Shown here: piece by piece, positions 30,043 to 38,198 of the stretch
How positions within the stretch are numbered: the first letter of the stretch is position 1
How the letters are laid out: each line of letters starts with the position of its first letter
Translations under genes and position numbers: made by a program
Source: an uncultured Gammaproteobacteria bacterium
GTDB taxonomy: Bacteria > Pseudomonadota > Gammaproteobacteria > Pseudomonadales > Pseudohongiellaceae
Direction of reading: 5' to 3'
Length of the DNA: 50,441 nt
NCBI GenBank assembly: GCA_903862645.1
Contig: CAIOZF010000004.1
Span: 1-50,441 of the forward strand
Notes under the pieces: generated by a model
Database searches by the model: none
Told to the model about the DNA's origin: nothing
The model's input: only the letters and a program-made list of their open reading frames with translations

Positions 30043-30462
30043 ATGAGAAAGCTTGCTAGCAAAAAAAAACTAGACGAAAGTAACGTAGACCTGACCCCCA
30101 TGCTGGACGTGGTGTTCATCCTTCTGATTTTCTTCGTTGTTACCGCAACGTTCCTTTCCGAGACCGCTATCGATGCGGCCAGCACTCCCAATAGTGACGC
30201 TCCGCCGCAGAATCCTAATGATGACACCAAGAAAAACATTCTGGTTGAGCTGGGTGCCAATAACGATATCATCCTCAATGGCGAGCCACGCCCGGTTCTG
30301 CTGAGTCAGATCCGCTCCAACATTGACCGTCTCAAAGCAGAGAATCCTGCAGCGACCCTGATCGTGAAGCCACACAATCGTTCCAACGTGCAGACGCTGG
30401 TGGCGGTGATGGATGCGGCAAGGCAAGCTGGCATTGCTGGTATTTCGGTTGTAGAGCCTTGA
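30043..30462 (+). CDS. ExbD/TolR-family proton-channel protein
   Basis: The 139-residue protein has a short cytosolic N terminus and one membrane helix carrying the essential Asp in DLTPMLDVVFILLIFFVVTA. A periplasmic ExbD domain ends in TLVAVMDAARQAGIAGISVV. With ExbB it would couple the proton gradient to TonB. Here it stands alone, with no exbB, tonB or second exbD in the window. Codons 7-9 are a run of nine A (30061-30069), where loss of one base gives an immediate TAG. An AGAGAG ribosome-site region precedes ATG 30043. Confidence 0.92.
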   Translation: MRKLASKKKLDESNVDLTPMLDVVFILLIFFVVTATFLSETAIDAASTPNSDAPPQNPNDDTKKNILVELGANNDIILNGEPRPVLLSQIRSNIDRLKAENPAATLIVKPHNRSNVQTLVAVMDAARQAGIAGISVVEP

Positions 30463-30539
30463 TTCAGCAAGCTTCCGTCGATTCGACAGTTATCTGACTA
30501 ACCCCGCTTCAGGGTGAACAGGACTGTAGGAATACTCCC

Positions 30540-30567
30540 AAAAACGCACCCCTCGAGGTGCGTTTTT
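30540..30567 (+). terminator. Rho-independent terminator after exbD
   Basis: An 11-bp perfect stem, AAAAACGCACC (30540-30550) and GGTGCGTTTTT (30557-30567), encloses CCTCGA, followed by CGTTTTC. Symmetry of the A and T runs allows use in either direction. It isolates exbD from the aldolase gene 34 bp further on. Confidence 0.9.
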
Positions 30568-30601
30568 CGTTTTCAGTGCGTGAAATTTTCGAGGTGCTCT
30601 T

Positions 30602-32602
30602 ATGCTCAGTCTCTGGAATGACCAGGAGGCAGCCGGTTTTGCCAAAGACCCGCAACTGGGTCTGCGCGTCTACAGTTCCCGGTTACTGGGGCAGAGTGCC
30701 GATCTGGTGTTGCATGGTGGCGGCAACACCTCGGTCAAGAGTAGCGTGGCCAATGTTTTTGGCGACACCGAGACTGTTCTCTTCGTCAAAGGCTCGGGTT
30801 GGGACTTGCAGACTATAGCCGCAGGAGGCTTCGCGCCGGTGCGGCTTGACTACCTGTTGCGCCTGGTGGATCTGTCGTCGCTCACCGATACCGAGATGAT
30901 GCGTGAGCTGCGTCTTGCGCTCCTCGATCCCGCTGCACCTACTCCATCTGTCGAAGCCATCCTGCATGCGTTGATACCCACACGCTATGTCGACCACACT
31001 CACGCCGATGCGGTGGTGGCGATCAGCAATACCCCCAAAGGCGCGGCGGCACTGCGCCAGATCTATGGCGACGATGTGCTCATCCTGCCTTACGTCATGC
31101 CCGGCTTCATTCTGGCGCGGCAGGTCTTTGAGGCGACCCGCAACGTGGACTGGAAGAGACTCAAGGGAATCATCCTGCTGCACCACGGCGTCATCACCTT
31201 CGATGACGATTGTCGTGCCAGCTATGAGCGCATGATCGAGCTGGTCAGCATGGCCGAAGGTTATCTTGAGCAGCGCGGCGCGCTGACGGGATCGGTGCGG
31301 GAGCAGACTCAGGGTCACGCTCACATACCGGCCAGAGCCATCGATTTCACGCAGATTGCAGGAGTGCGCAGAGTGGCCAGCGAGATGATGGGTTCACCCC
31401 TACTGGTACGCTGGGATCAATCCGCAGAGGCAGTGGCATATGCGTCATTGCCGGATATTGCCACTCTTGCCATGCGCGGCCCGCTCACGCCGGACCACAG
31501 CATTCACACGAAAGTCTTCGCGGCCATCTATGACGAGAATCCCGTGCCGGGACTCCAACAGTTCAGGAGCGATTACCAGGCCTACTTCCGGCGTCACTCC
31601 TCCGCTCACCATACCTGTCTCGACACGGTGCCCCGTTTCGGGGTCTGGCAAGGGAAGGGCATGCTGTATATCGCGCAGGACGTCAAACGTCTGGGGGTCG
31701 TCGCCGATATCTCTGCGCATACCATGAAAGCCATTCAATGGGGCGAGGTATTAGGCGGCTGGACGGCGCTGCCGCATCAGGATCTGTTTGACATCGAATA
31801 CTGGGAGCTGGAGCAGGCCAAGCTCAAACGCGGTCAGGCACGAGGGGAATTCGAGGGGCGCGTGGTCGTAGTGACCGGCGCTGTGTCGGGCATCGGCCAG
31901 GCCTGTGTCGAGGCATTCCTCGCCAAGGGGGCGGCCGTGGTCGCGCTGGACATCAATCCGCAGATCACCAGTGCCTGGAAATCCGCTCAGGTGTTGGGGC
32001 TGGTCTGCGACGTGACCGACGCCCAACAGATCACCGAAGTCTTGCAGCAAGCCATTGCCGCTTTCGGTGGCATCGATGTGCTTGTGAGCAACGCCGGGAA
32101 TTTCCCCCCGAGTCGGCCTTTGCAGGGCATGGATGACCAGACCTGGGAGCAGTCGATGAACTTGAACCTCGGCTCGCACATGAAGATGCTGCGCGCCTGC
32201 ATCCCATTTCTGGAGCAGGGGCTGGACGCATCGGTGGTGTTCATTGGTTCCAAGAACGTGCCAGCGCCGGGGCCGGGTGCCGGGGCCTACTCAGTAGCCA
32301 AGGCCGGGCTCGCACAACTGGCCCGGGTGGCGGCGCTGGAGCTGGGGAGCAAGGGTATTCGCGTCAATACCATCCACCCGAACGCGGTCTTCGACACCGG
32401 ACTCTGGACTGACGAGGTGCTGGCGCAGCGTGCCAGCAGCTATAAGCTCAGCGTCGACGAATATAAGAAGAACAATGTCCTGGGCCGCAGTGTCGGTTCC
32501 AAGGATGTCGCCCGGCTGGCGGTACTGATGGCAGGGGAAGGCTTCGCCTGTACCACCGGGGCACAGGTGCCGGTCGACGGCGGCAACGACAGGGTGATCT
32601 GA
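30602..32602 (+). CDS. Class II aldolase / short-chain dehydrogenase fusion
   Basis: The 666-residue protein has two enzymes. Residues 1 to about 400 are a class II (zinc) sugar-phosphate aldolase, with LVLHGGGNTSVKS, the metal histidines in DHTHADAV (about residue 132) and HHGVITFDDD (about 194). From about residue 420 comes an SDR domain, with NAD loop VVVTGAVSGIGQA, the SNAGN motif and active-site YSVAK near residue 562. The layout matches RhaEW/YuxG, which cleaves rhamnulose-1-phosphate and oxidises lactaldehyde. No rhamnose gene is nearby. Overlap with an MtnA-type isomerase gene (shared A in TGATG) instead suggests 5-methylthioribulose- or 5-deoxyribulose-1-phosphate as substrate, giving DHAP and an aldehyde for the SDR domain. 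GAGG lies 8 nt before ATG. Confidence 0.9.
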   Translation: MLSLWNDQEAAGFAKDPQLGLRVYSSRLLGQSADLVLHGGGNTSVKSSVANVFGDTETVLFVKGSGWDLQTIAAGGFAPVRLDYLLRLVDLSSLTDTEMMRELRLALLDPAAPTPSVEAILHALIPTRYVDHTHADAVVAISNTPKGAAALRQIYGDDVLILPYVMPGFILARQVFEATRNVDWKRLKGIILLHHGVITFDDDCRASYERMIELVSMAEGYLEQRGALTGSVREQTQGHAHIPARAIDFTQIAGVRRVASEMMGSPLLVRWDQSAEAVAYASLPDIATLAMRGPLTPDHSIHTKVFAAIYDENPVPGLQQFRSDYQAYFRRHSSAHHTCLDTVPRFGVWQGKGMLYIAQDVKRLGVVADISAHTMKAIQWGEVLGGWTALPHQDLFDIEYWELEQAKLKRGQARGEFEGRVVVVTGAVSGIGQACVEAFLAKGAAVVALDINPQITSAWKSAQVLGLVCDVTDAQQITEVLQQAIAAFGGIDVLVSNAGNFPPSRPLQGMDDQTWEQSMNLNLGSHMKMLRACIPFLEQGLDASVVFIGSKNVPAPGPGAGAYSVAKAGLAQLARVAALELGSKGIRVNTIHPNAVFDTGLWTDEVLAQRASSYKLSVDEYKKNNVLGRSVGSKDVARLAVLMAGEGFACTTGAQVPVDGGNDRVI

Positions 32603-33714
32603 TGCTGGTGAACGGACAACCTCAGCGCACGATCTGGTTCGATGACGCGCAGCAATGCGTGAAGATCATCGATCAGACCCTGCTGCCGCATCACTTCAAC
32701 ATCCTCAGTCTGCACACGCTGGACGGTGCCTGCCACGCCATCATCAGCATGCAGGTGCGCGGCGCGCCGCTGATCGGTGTCACGGCGGCCTTTGGTGTCT
32801 ATCTCGCGCTGCGTGAGGGCGATGTGGATTTGGTAACGATCTGCGAGCGTCTGCTGCAGACCCGCCCGACCGCTGTGAATCTGCGCTGGGCATTGGCGCG
32901 GGTGCAGGCTGAGCTGGCGACCTTGCCAGTTTCCGAACGCACCGTTGCCGCGCTGCGTCTGGCGCAGCAAATGGCGGATGAAGACGCTGCGGCCTGCAGC
33001 GCCATCGGCGACCATGGGCTGCCGCTGCTGGAGAAGGCCTGGGAGGAGAAGCGGCGCCAGCACCCCGAAGCTAAATGTCTCAACGTGCTGACCCACTGCA
33101 ACGCCGGCTGGCTGGCAACGGTGGACTGGGGCACGGCGCTGGCGCCGATCTACAAGGCCCACTTCAAGGGTATTCCCGTGCATGTGTGGGTGGATGAGAC
33201 CCGACCGCGCAATCAAGGTGCTTTTCTTACCGCCTGGGAACTGCAGCAGCAGGGCATTCCGCACACGGTCATCGTCGACAACGCGGGCGGCCATCTGATG
33301 CAGCATGGCGAAGTGGATATGTGTCTGGTGGGCAGCGACAGGACCACGGCCACCGGCGATGTCTGCAATAAGATCGGCACCTATCTCAAAGCCCTGGCAG
33401 CCTTCGACAACGGCGTGCCGTTCTATGTGGCGCTGCCGGTATCGACCATCGACTTCAGTCTGGGCGATGGCGTGCGCGAAATTCCCATCGAACAGCGCCA
33501 CGCCAGTGAGGTGTCGCACATGCAGGGGCTGGATGCGCAGGGGCAGTTGAGTCGTGTGCAGGTGATGACCAGTCACAGCGCCATCAACAACTTTGGTTTC
33601 GACGTGACACCGGCACGGCTGGTGACGGCGCTGATTACGGAGAGGGGAGTGTTTGCGCCGAATCGCGAGAGTCTGCGGCCCTTGCACATAGGAGCGGGCG
33701 CTGCCCGCGATTGA
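32602..33714 (+). CDS. mtnA: MtnA-type methylthioribose-1-phosphate isomerase
   Basis: MtnA converts 5-methylthioribose-1-phosphate to the ribulose-1-phosphate ketose. The 370-residue protein has RGAPLIGVTAAFGVYLA, TRPTAVNLRWALARV, the catalytic Cys166 in LTHCNAG and the catalytic Asp246 in LVGSDR. Two deviations from the family motifs as I remember them are visible. QGA-F-LTAWEL has Phe where Arg is usual, and ATGDVCNKIGT has Thr where Asn is usual. It overlaps the aldolase-SDR gene by one base, so the two act in one pathway. The last residues (IGAGAARD) and the stop lie inside a REP element. A specialised 5-deoxyribose-1-phosphate isomerase is an alternative. Confidence 0.9.
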   Translation: MLVNGQPQRTIWFDDAQQCVKIIDQTLLPHHFNILSLHTLDGACHAIISMQVRGAPLIGVTAAFGVYLALREGDVDLVTICERLLQTRPTAVNLRWALARVQAELATLPVSERTVAALRLAQQMADEDAAACSAIGDHGLPLLEKAWEEKRRQHPEAKCLNVLTHCNAGWLATVDWGTALAPIYKAHFKGIPVHVWVDETRPRNQGAFLTAWELQQQGIPHTVIVDNAGGHLMQHGEVDMCLVGSDRTTATGDVCNKIGTYLKALAAFDNGVPFYVALPVSTIDFSLGDGVREIPIEQRHASEVSHMQGLDAQGQLSRVQVMTSHSAINNFGFDVTPARLVTALITERGVFAPNRESLRPLHIGAGAARD

Positions 33715-33755
33715 CTTTCGCACTAGGTAAATCGTGGGCAGTGCCCGCTCCCACA
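33688..33755. repeat. REP pair, locus 2 (overlaps the mtnA 3' end)
   Basis: The left arm, about 33688-33712, has core GGAGCGGGCGCTGCCCGCGA. The right arm, 33730-33755, is its near-complement, ending GCTCCCACA. The left arm encodes the last residues of MtnA; the right arm ends about 7 bp before the stop of the converging HIT gene. Confidence 0.8.
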
Positions 33756-33761
33756 CAAGCC

Positions 33762-34109
33762 TTACCCTGGCGGCCAGCTCAGGTGCCGCCCGGCCAGAAT
33801 GTGCAGATGGATGTGATGAACCGTCTGTCCGCCATCGACGCCGGTGTTGAAGACGCAGCGAAAACCATCCTCCGCAATCCCTTCCTGTTCGGCAATCTTG
33901 CGTGCTCGCAGCATCAGCCTGCCCATCAACGCGCTGTCGTCTTCTTCCAGAGTGGCTACGCTCAGGATGTGTTTGCGCGGGATCAACAGGATGTGTTGCG
34001 GGGCGCCTGGGTTGATGTCGCGGAAGGCGTAAAGCTCGTCGTCGCTATAGACGCGCGTTGAGGGTATCTCGCCAGCGGCGATCTTGCAGAACAGACAGTG
34101 GCTTGCCAT
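33762..34109 (-). CDS. hinT: HIT-family nucleotide-binding hydrolase (HinT-like)
   Basis: The 115-residue protein is a histidine-triad purine nucleoside phosphoramidase type. It starts CLFCKIAAGEIPSTRVYSDD and has the central HILLIPRKHI-type segment. The triad HHIHLHILAG lies near the C terminus, with histidines alternating with hydrophobic residues. Length equals the family norm. CLFC plus a later His may bind zinc. It converges on mtnA, separated by REP locus 2. HinT proteins hydrolyse AMP-lysine-like adducts; no link to the neighbours is implied. Confidence 0.93.
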   Translation of the reverse strand: MASHCLFCKIAAGEIPSTRVYSDDELYAFRDINPGAPQHILLIPRKHILSVATLEEDDSALMGRLMLRARKIAEQEGIAEDGFRCVFNTGVDGGQTVHHIHLHILAGRHLSWPPG

Positions 34110-34231
34110 TTCTTCTCTTTTCTCTCACGATGGACCGGCTTGATTACCTGATCTGGAGTTTAAAGGACGCCCTGTGATGTGACAATCGCACGGCTAACGA
34201 CAAAAATAAGAACAATCTTCAGGAGCCCGCC

Positions 34232-35299
34232 ATGCCGGTATTTTCGCGACTCGCTTCAGTCAAAAGCAGCAGACTTGCTGCCTGGCTGCTTTGCACTATC
34301 TCCGCGTTGTTCTCCGCCGCTTTGTACGCCCAGAACGTCGCCGACAATCCCTATCACGCCCAGTACGACTGGGTGAAGATGCCCGAGGGGCAAAAGATCG
34401 GCGTGCCCAGTGGCGTCTTTCCCGATCCGGATCGCCAGCACATCTGGGTGCTGTCGCGCTGCGGCGAGAACCACTGCGCCCTGCATCCTGAAGTGGACCC
34501 TATCCTGAAATTCGATCTCGACGGCAATGTCGTCGACAGTTTCGGCGCGGGGCTGTTCTCCTGGCCGCATGGGTTCTTCCTCGATCATGAGGGTTTCCTG
34601 TGGGTGACCGAAGGTGCGCCAGTGGGTGACGAGCGTCTGGTGGAGGGAACCAAACGCGGTCTCGGACATCAGGTCTTCAAACTGAATAAAGCCGGAGAGG
34701 TCTTGATGGCCTTGGGTGAGGCAGGTGTGGCAGGAGCCGATGAGAGCCACTTCAACGGCCCTGCCGATGTCGTGGTGGCGCCGAACGGTGACATCTGGAT
34801 TGCCGACGGCCATCGCGGCGGCAACAACCGCGTCGTCAAGTTCGCGCCTGACGGCACCTTTCTGCTGCAAATAGGTGGTGGACCGGAGTCCCGCAGTGGC
34901 GATCCTGGCCGCTTCAACGACCCCCACGGCATTACCATCGACAAGCAAGGCCGCATCATCGTCGCGGATCGCGGCAACAACCGGACGCAGATCTTCGACC
35001 AGGAGGGCAAGCTGCTGAAAGTCTGGACTCAGCTCGGCCGTCCGAGCACTGTGTTCGTGGATCACAACGACATTCTCTATGCCGGCGACGGCATGTCCGA
35101 CGAGAACTGGAACCCCGGCTGGGAGCGCGGCATCCGCATCACACCGGCCTCCTCCGGCTGGGTGACGGCCTTCATCCCCGACCGCGAAGTGGCAGTAGGC
35201 ACCGGCGTGGAATTCCTTGGTGTGGATCTGGAGGGCAACATATACTCTGGCGAAGTCGGACGTGAGCGTCTGGTCAAATATATCCGCGTCAGGCCATGA
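34232..35299 (+). CDS. Exported NHL-propeller protein, peptide alpha-amidating-lyase-like
   Basis: The 355-residue product has a signal peptide, probably cleaved near ALYA-QN at about residue 33. A six-bladed NHL-type propeller follows. Blades carry WPHGFFLDHEGFLWVTE (His113), HFNGPADVVVAPNGDIWIAD, DPHGITIDKQGRIIVADRGN (His232, Arg247) and GHQVFKL. These match, as I remember them, the zinc-binding and catalytic blades of peptidyl-alpha-hydroxyglycine alpha-amidating lyase. The catalytic Tyr position is His194 here, and the third zinc His appears missing. Activity is therefore uncertain; a plain NHL scaffold is possible. AGGAG lies 6-7 nt before ATG. The stop overlaps the glutaminyl cyclase gene (ATGA). 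Confidence 0.82.
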   Translation: MPVFSRLASVKSSRLAAWLLCTISALFSAALYAQNVADNPYHAQYDWVKMPEGQKIGVPSGVFPDPDRQHIWVLSRCGENHCALHPEVDPILKFDLDGNVVDSFGAGLFSWPHGFFLDHEGFLWVTEGAPVGDERLVEGTKRGLGHQVFKLNKAGEVLMALGEAGVAGADESHFNGPADVVVAPNGDIWIADGHRGGNNRVVKFAPDGTFLLQIGGGPESRSGDPGRFNDPHGITIDKQGRIIVADRGNNRTQIFDQEGKLLKVWTQLGRPSTVFVDHNDILYAGDGMSDENWNPGWERGIRITPASSGWVTAFIPDREVAVGTGVEFLGVDLEGNIYSGEVGRERLVKYIRVRP

Positions 35300-36120
35300 A
35301 AGCAGGTGTTATGAATCTCTTGAGAACGACAATTTCCGCAGCGCTGCTGTTGCTGTTTACCTGCCAGGCGCAGGCCCAGGTTCCGGTCTACGGCTACAAG
35401 GTCATCAAGTCCTATCCGCACAACATCAGCTCCTTCACCCAGGGGCTGCAGATTCACGACGGTTACCTCTACGAGGGCACCGGGCTGGAAGGGCGTTCCT
35501 CGCTCAGCCAGATCAATCTCGAAGACGGCAAGGTGCTCAAGAGCAAGCGTCTCGCCCAGCAGTATTTCGGCGAGGGCATCAGCATCGTCGGCGATAAGAT
35601 ATTTCAGCTCACCTGGCAATCCAACCTCGTCTTTGTCTACGATCTGGCGACATTCAATTCGGTGACTTCCCACTACCATCCGACCGAGGGCTGGGGCCTG
35701 ACCTATGACGGCAGCCAGCTGATTCTCAGTGATGGCAGTGCGTCGCTGCAGTTCATCGACCCGGAGACTTTTCAAGTTGCGCGCAAGGTGGAGGTGCGCC
35801 TTGAAGGACAGCCGGTCAACTCGCTGAACGAACTCGAATACATCAACGGCGAGGTATGGGCCAACGTCTGGCAGACCAATGAGATCGTGCGCATCGATCC
35901 ACAGAGCGGCGCGGTGACCGGCATCGTGGATCTGGCCGGTCTGGTCGGGCAGACGCGCACCGGCGGCGATGGCGCGGTGCTCAATGGCATCGCTTGGGTG
36001 CCCAATGTAGAGTCCACTGCAACACCAGGCTCCTCTGTAACACCAGGCTCCGGGCGTCTCTTCGTCACTGGCAAACTGTGGGGCAATCTGTTCGAGATCG
36101 AACTGGTGCCTCGCCAGTGA
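35296..36120 (+). CDS. Plant-type glutaminyl-peptide cyclotransferase
   Basis: This enzyme cyclises N-terminal glutamine of peptides to pyroglutamate, releasing ammonia. The protein has a signal peptide (LLRTTISAALLLLFTCQAQA) and a five-bladed propeller of the papaya type (PF05096). Typical motifs are SFTQGLQIHDGYLYEGTG, FGEGISIVGDKIFQLTWQ, EGWGLTYDGSQLILSDGSA, LNELEYINGEVWANVWQTN and LFVTGKLWGNLFEIELV. The frame starts at ATG 35296, overlapping the preceding stop. ATG 35311 has a better-placed AGG and leaves a normal signal, so it may be the true start. Predicted location is the periplasm. Confidence 0.92.
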   Translation: MKAGVMNLLRTTISAALLLLFTCQAQAQVPVYGYKVIKSYPHNISSFTQGLQIHDGYLYEGTGLEGRSSLSQINLEDGKVLKSKRLAQQYFGEGISIVGDKIFQLTWQSNLVFVYDLATFNSVTSHYHPTEGWGLTYDGSQLILSDGSASLQFIDPETFQVARKVEVRLEGQPVNSLNELEYINGEVWANVWQTNEIVRIDPQSGAVTGIVDLAGLVGQTRTGGDGAVLNGIAWVPNVESTATPGSSVTPGSGRLFVTGKLWGNLFEIELVPRQ

Positions 36121-36136
36121 TACGGCAGGAGTGTGA

Positions 36137-37192
36137 ATGCGATTCCTGCGCCGACCACTTCTGACTCTTGGTTTTTCCTTTCTGGTGCTGGGCCTGATCA
36201 GCGGCTGCGAGAGCGTCGCTTACTACGGACAGGCGGCGCAGGGCCAGATGTCACTGCTGCTGGGCCGTGAAGCCATTGCCGAGCGACTGACACAATCGAC
36301 CCTGCCAGACGCCGAGCGGCGCAAGCTGCAACTGGTGCTCGACGCGCGCGCCTTCGCTGAACAAACCCTCTTGCTGGACGCCGGTGACAGCTATCTCTCC
36401 TACGTCGAACTCGACCGCAATTTCGTGTTGTGGAACGTGTTCGCCGCCCCCGAATTTTCCACGACACCGGTGAGCTGGTGTTACCCCATCGCGGGGTGCG
36501 TTGCTTATCGAGGCTACTTTGCCGAAGCCTCGGCCCAGCGCGCTGCCGACCGTCTCGTCGCCGAAGGGTTCGATGTCTACAGCGGCGGCGTGGATGCCTA
36601 CTCGACTCTGGGCTGGTTCGCCGATCCGCTCACCAGTATTGTGCTGCGCCGTTCGGAGCAGGGGCTGGTGGCGCTGCTGTTTCATGAACTCGCGCATCGA
36701 CGGGTTTACCTGCCGGGCGACACCACCTTCAACGAAAGCTTTGCGACCTTTGTCGAGCAGGAGGGGCTGCGGCGCTGGCTGCTGGCCAATCCGCAGCAGG
36801 GAGTTGTGCAGCAGAGGGTGGATGAGGACTCGATACAGGCAGAGTTTGTGGCGCTGGTGACCGGTTATCGTGACCGGCTGACTGCGCTTTATGCTGAGCC
36901 GCTGGAGCCGTCGCAGATGCGGGAACGTAAGGATGCGATCCGGCAGGAGTTGCGGGATGAATATGCCGTGCTGCGCGAGCAGTGGGGCTATACAGGCTAT
37001 GACCGCTGGTTCGCGGGACCGCTCAACAATGCCCAGCTTTCTACCGTGGCGTCCTACAACGATCTGGTGCCGACGTTTGCGGCGTTGTTGGAGGAGGTCG
37101 AAGGAGATCTTCAGCGTTTTTATGAGCGGGTCACCGAGCTTGCGGCGCTGCCAGAGCAAGAGCGGCGACAGCTGTTAGAGCGGCCCTGGTAA
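36137..37192 (+). CDS. Predicted lipoprotein aminopeptidase (PF10023 type)
   Basis: The 351-residue protein has a lipoprotein signal, GLISGC at about residues 19-24. A gluzincin-like catalytic segment reads LLFHELAHRRVYLPGD, with His183, Glu184 and His187. Downstream, TFNESFATFVEQEGLRRW supplies the next glutamate ligand. These features match the putative aminopeptidase family COG4324 as I remember it. It starts 16 nt after the glutaminyl cyclase stop, so three exported peptide-related proteins are probably co-transcribed. Substrates are unknown. Confidence 0.88.
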   Translation: MRFLRRPLLTLGFSFLVLGLISGCESVAYYGQAAQGQMSLLLGREAIAERLTQSTLPDAERRKLQLVLDARAFAEQTLLLDAGDSYLSYVELDRNFVLWNVFAAPEFSTTPVSWCYPIAGCVAYRGYFAEASAQRAADRLVAEGFDVYSGGVDAYSTLGWFADPLTSIVLRRSEQGLVALLFHELAHRRVYLPGDTTFNESFATFVEQEGLRRWLLANPQQGVVQQRVDEDSIQAEFVALVTGYRDRLTALYAEPLEPSQMRERKDAIRQELRDEYAVLREQWGYTGYDRWFAGPLNNAQLSTVASYNDLVPTFAALLEEVEGDLQRFYERVTELAALPEQERRQLLERPW

Positions 37193-37227
37193 CTGTTTTT
37201 TCACTGCCTGTGCCTGACTATTGCGCC

Positions 37228-37298
37228 TGTGGGAGCTTGCCTGCAAGCGACTTTTTGATATCGCCCTCAGCCCCTGTCGCGAGCAGGCTCGCTCCCAC
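37228..37298. repeat. REP pair, locus 3
   Basis: The left arm, 37228-37250, is identical to the left arm of locus 1. The right arm, 37277-37298, is a variant ending GCTCGCTCCCAC, so the two arms are only partly complementary. The pair fills the convergent gap between the aminopeptidase and TPR genes. Confidence 0.82.
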
Positions 37299-37309
37299 TG
37301 GGTGTGGCG

Positions 37310-38062
37310 TTAGCGAGCCAGTTGAGCCTCAAGTCCGGTAATGAGGTCCTTGTAGAACTGGGAGGCGGGGTCGATGGCGGCCGCCGCGCGATACTGGGTC
37401 AGGGCTTCCTCCAGGCGCTGTTCTGATTCCAGCATGCGCCCCAGAGTTCGGTGCACGAAGGGATCGGGCGGGGCCACGGTCAGTGCCTTCTCGTACACAC
37501 GAATGGCCTCAGCCATGCGACCGGCGTTGGCGTAGGTATTGCCCATCACATAGATCTGTGACGTGTTCCCCGCGTCATTTTCGATGGCGCGCAGGTCGAC
37601 TTCGATGGCTTCATCGTAGCGCTGGGCATCACGCAACAACTGCCCCAGCGTGTTCAACGAGGCGATCAAACCCGCCGTCACCTCTTTCTGCAAATCGATG
37701 AAACGCGCCAGCATAGGGATGGCGTCGTCGAAGCGTTTCTGAAAATAGAAGATGTTGGCCAGCTGGCGGTAGGTGTCGGCGAAGTTCGGGTCGGCAGTAA
37801 TGGAGAGCTGGTACTCGGCGATGGCCTCGTCGAAGCGCTCCAGATTGTTGTAAGTATTACCGCGTCGGTAGTGTGTTTGACCCAATTCGGGATCGATGAC
37901 GGCGCTGCTGCGTTCGACATTGAGATTGCCATAGCGGCTGATGCTGTCTGCTACGCTGGAGCCCGTGTCTTGCGCAAGTGCAGCGTCCGGGCTCCCGATG
38001 ATCGTCCCGACTACAAGTGTCAGGCACGCAATCGTTCTGTTAAGTATCAGCCTTAATTTCAT
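37310..38062 (-). CDS. Exported TPR-repeat protein
   Basis: The 250-residue protein has a signal peptide (LNRTIACLTLVVGTIIGSPDAALAQ, shown in parts: hydrophobic core CLTLVVGTIIG, cleavage near ALAQ). About five TPR units follow, for example HYRRGNTYNNLERFDEAIAE and ADTYRQLANIFYFQKRFDDA. It probably works as a periplasmic adaptor; no partner is indicated. It lies downstream of the flavoprotein-SelD gene on the same strand, but a terminator-like hairpin separates them. Confidence 0.85.
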   Translation of the reverse strand: MKLRLILNRTIACLTLVVGTIIGSPDAALAQDTGSSVADSISRYGNLNVERSSAVIDPELGQTHYRRGNTYNNLERFDEAIAEYQLSITADPNFADTYRQLANIFYFQKRFDDAIPMLARFIDLQKEVTAGLIASLNTLGQLLRDAQRYDEAIEVDLRAIENDAGNTSQIYVMGNTYANAGRMAEAIRVYEKALTVAPPDPFVHRTLGRMLESEQRLEEALTQYRAAAAIDPASQFYKDLITGLEAQLAR

Positions 38063-38103
38063 CCCCGATCTCCCTCTGGCGCCAATGCCAGCCTGTTCTA
38101 AAA

Positions 38104-38125
38104 CGTCCGGCGACTATACCGGACG
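38104..38125 (-). terminator. Terminator-like hairpin after the flavoprotein-SelD gene
   Basis: On the minus strand CGTCCGG (38125-38119), loop TATAGTCG and CCGGACG (38110-38104) are followed by TTTT. It is about 75 nt beyond the stop codon at 38199. The T-run is short, so an operator for the downstream TPR gene is an alternative. Confidence 0.5.
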
Positions 38126-38198
38126 GTCCTGGCAACATCCAGATGAAGGCAGTACTCCCGCGGCGGGGCAAAATGGTGTGAGCCCCCCGCAGTAGTCT

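Noticed and set aside
32440-33756. 438-codon open frame antisense to the isomerase gene
   Set aside because: It mirrors a clear MtnA-type gene, has low-complexity His/Gln/Arg-rich translation and no family motif; such antisense frames are common in G+C-rich DNA.
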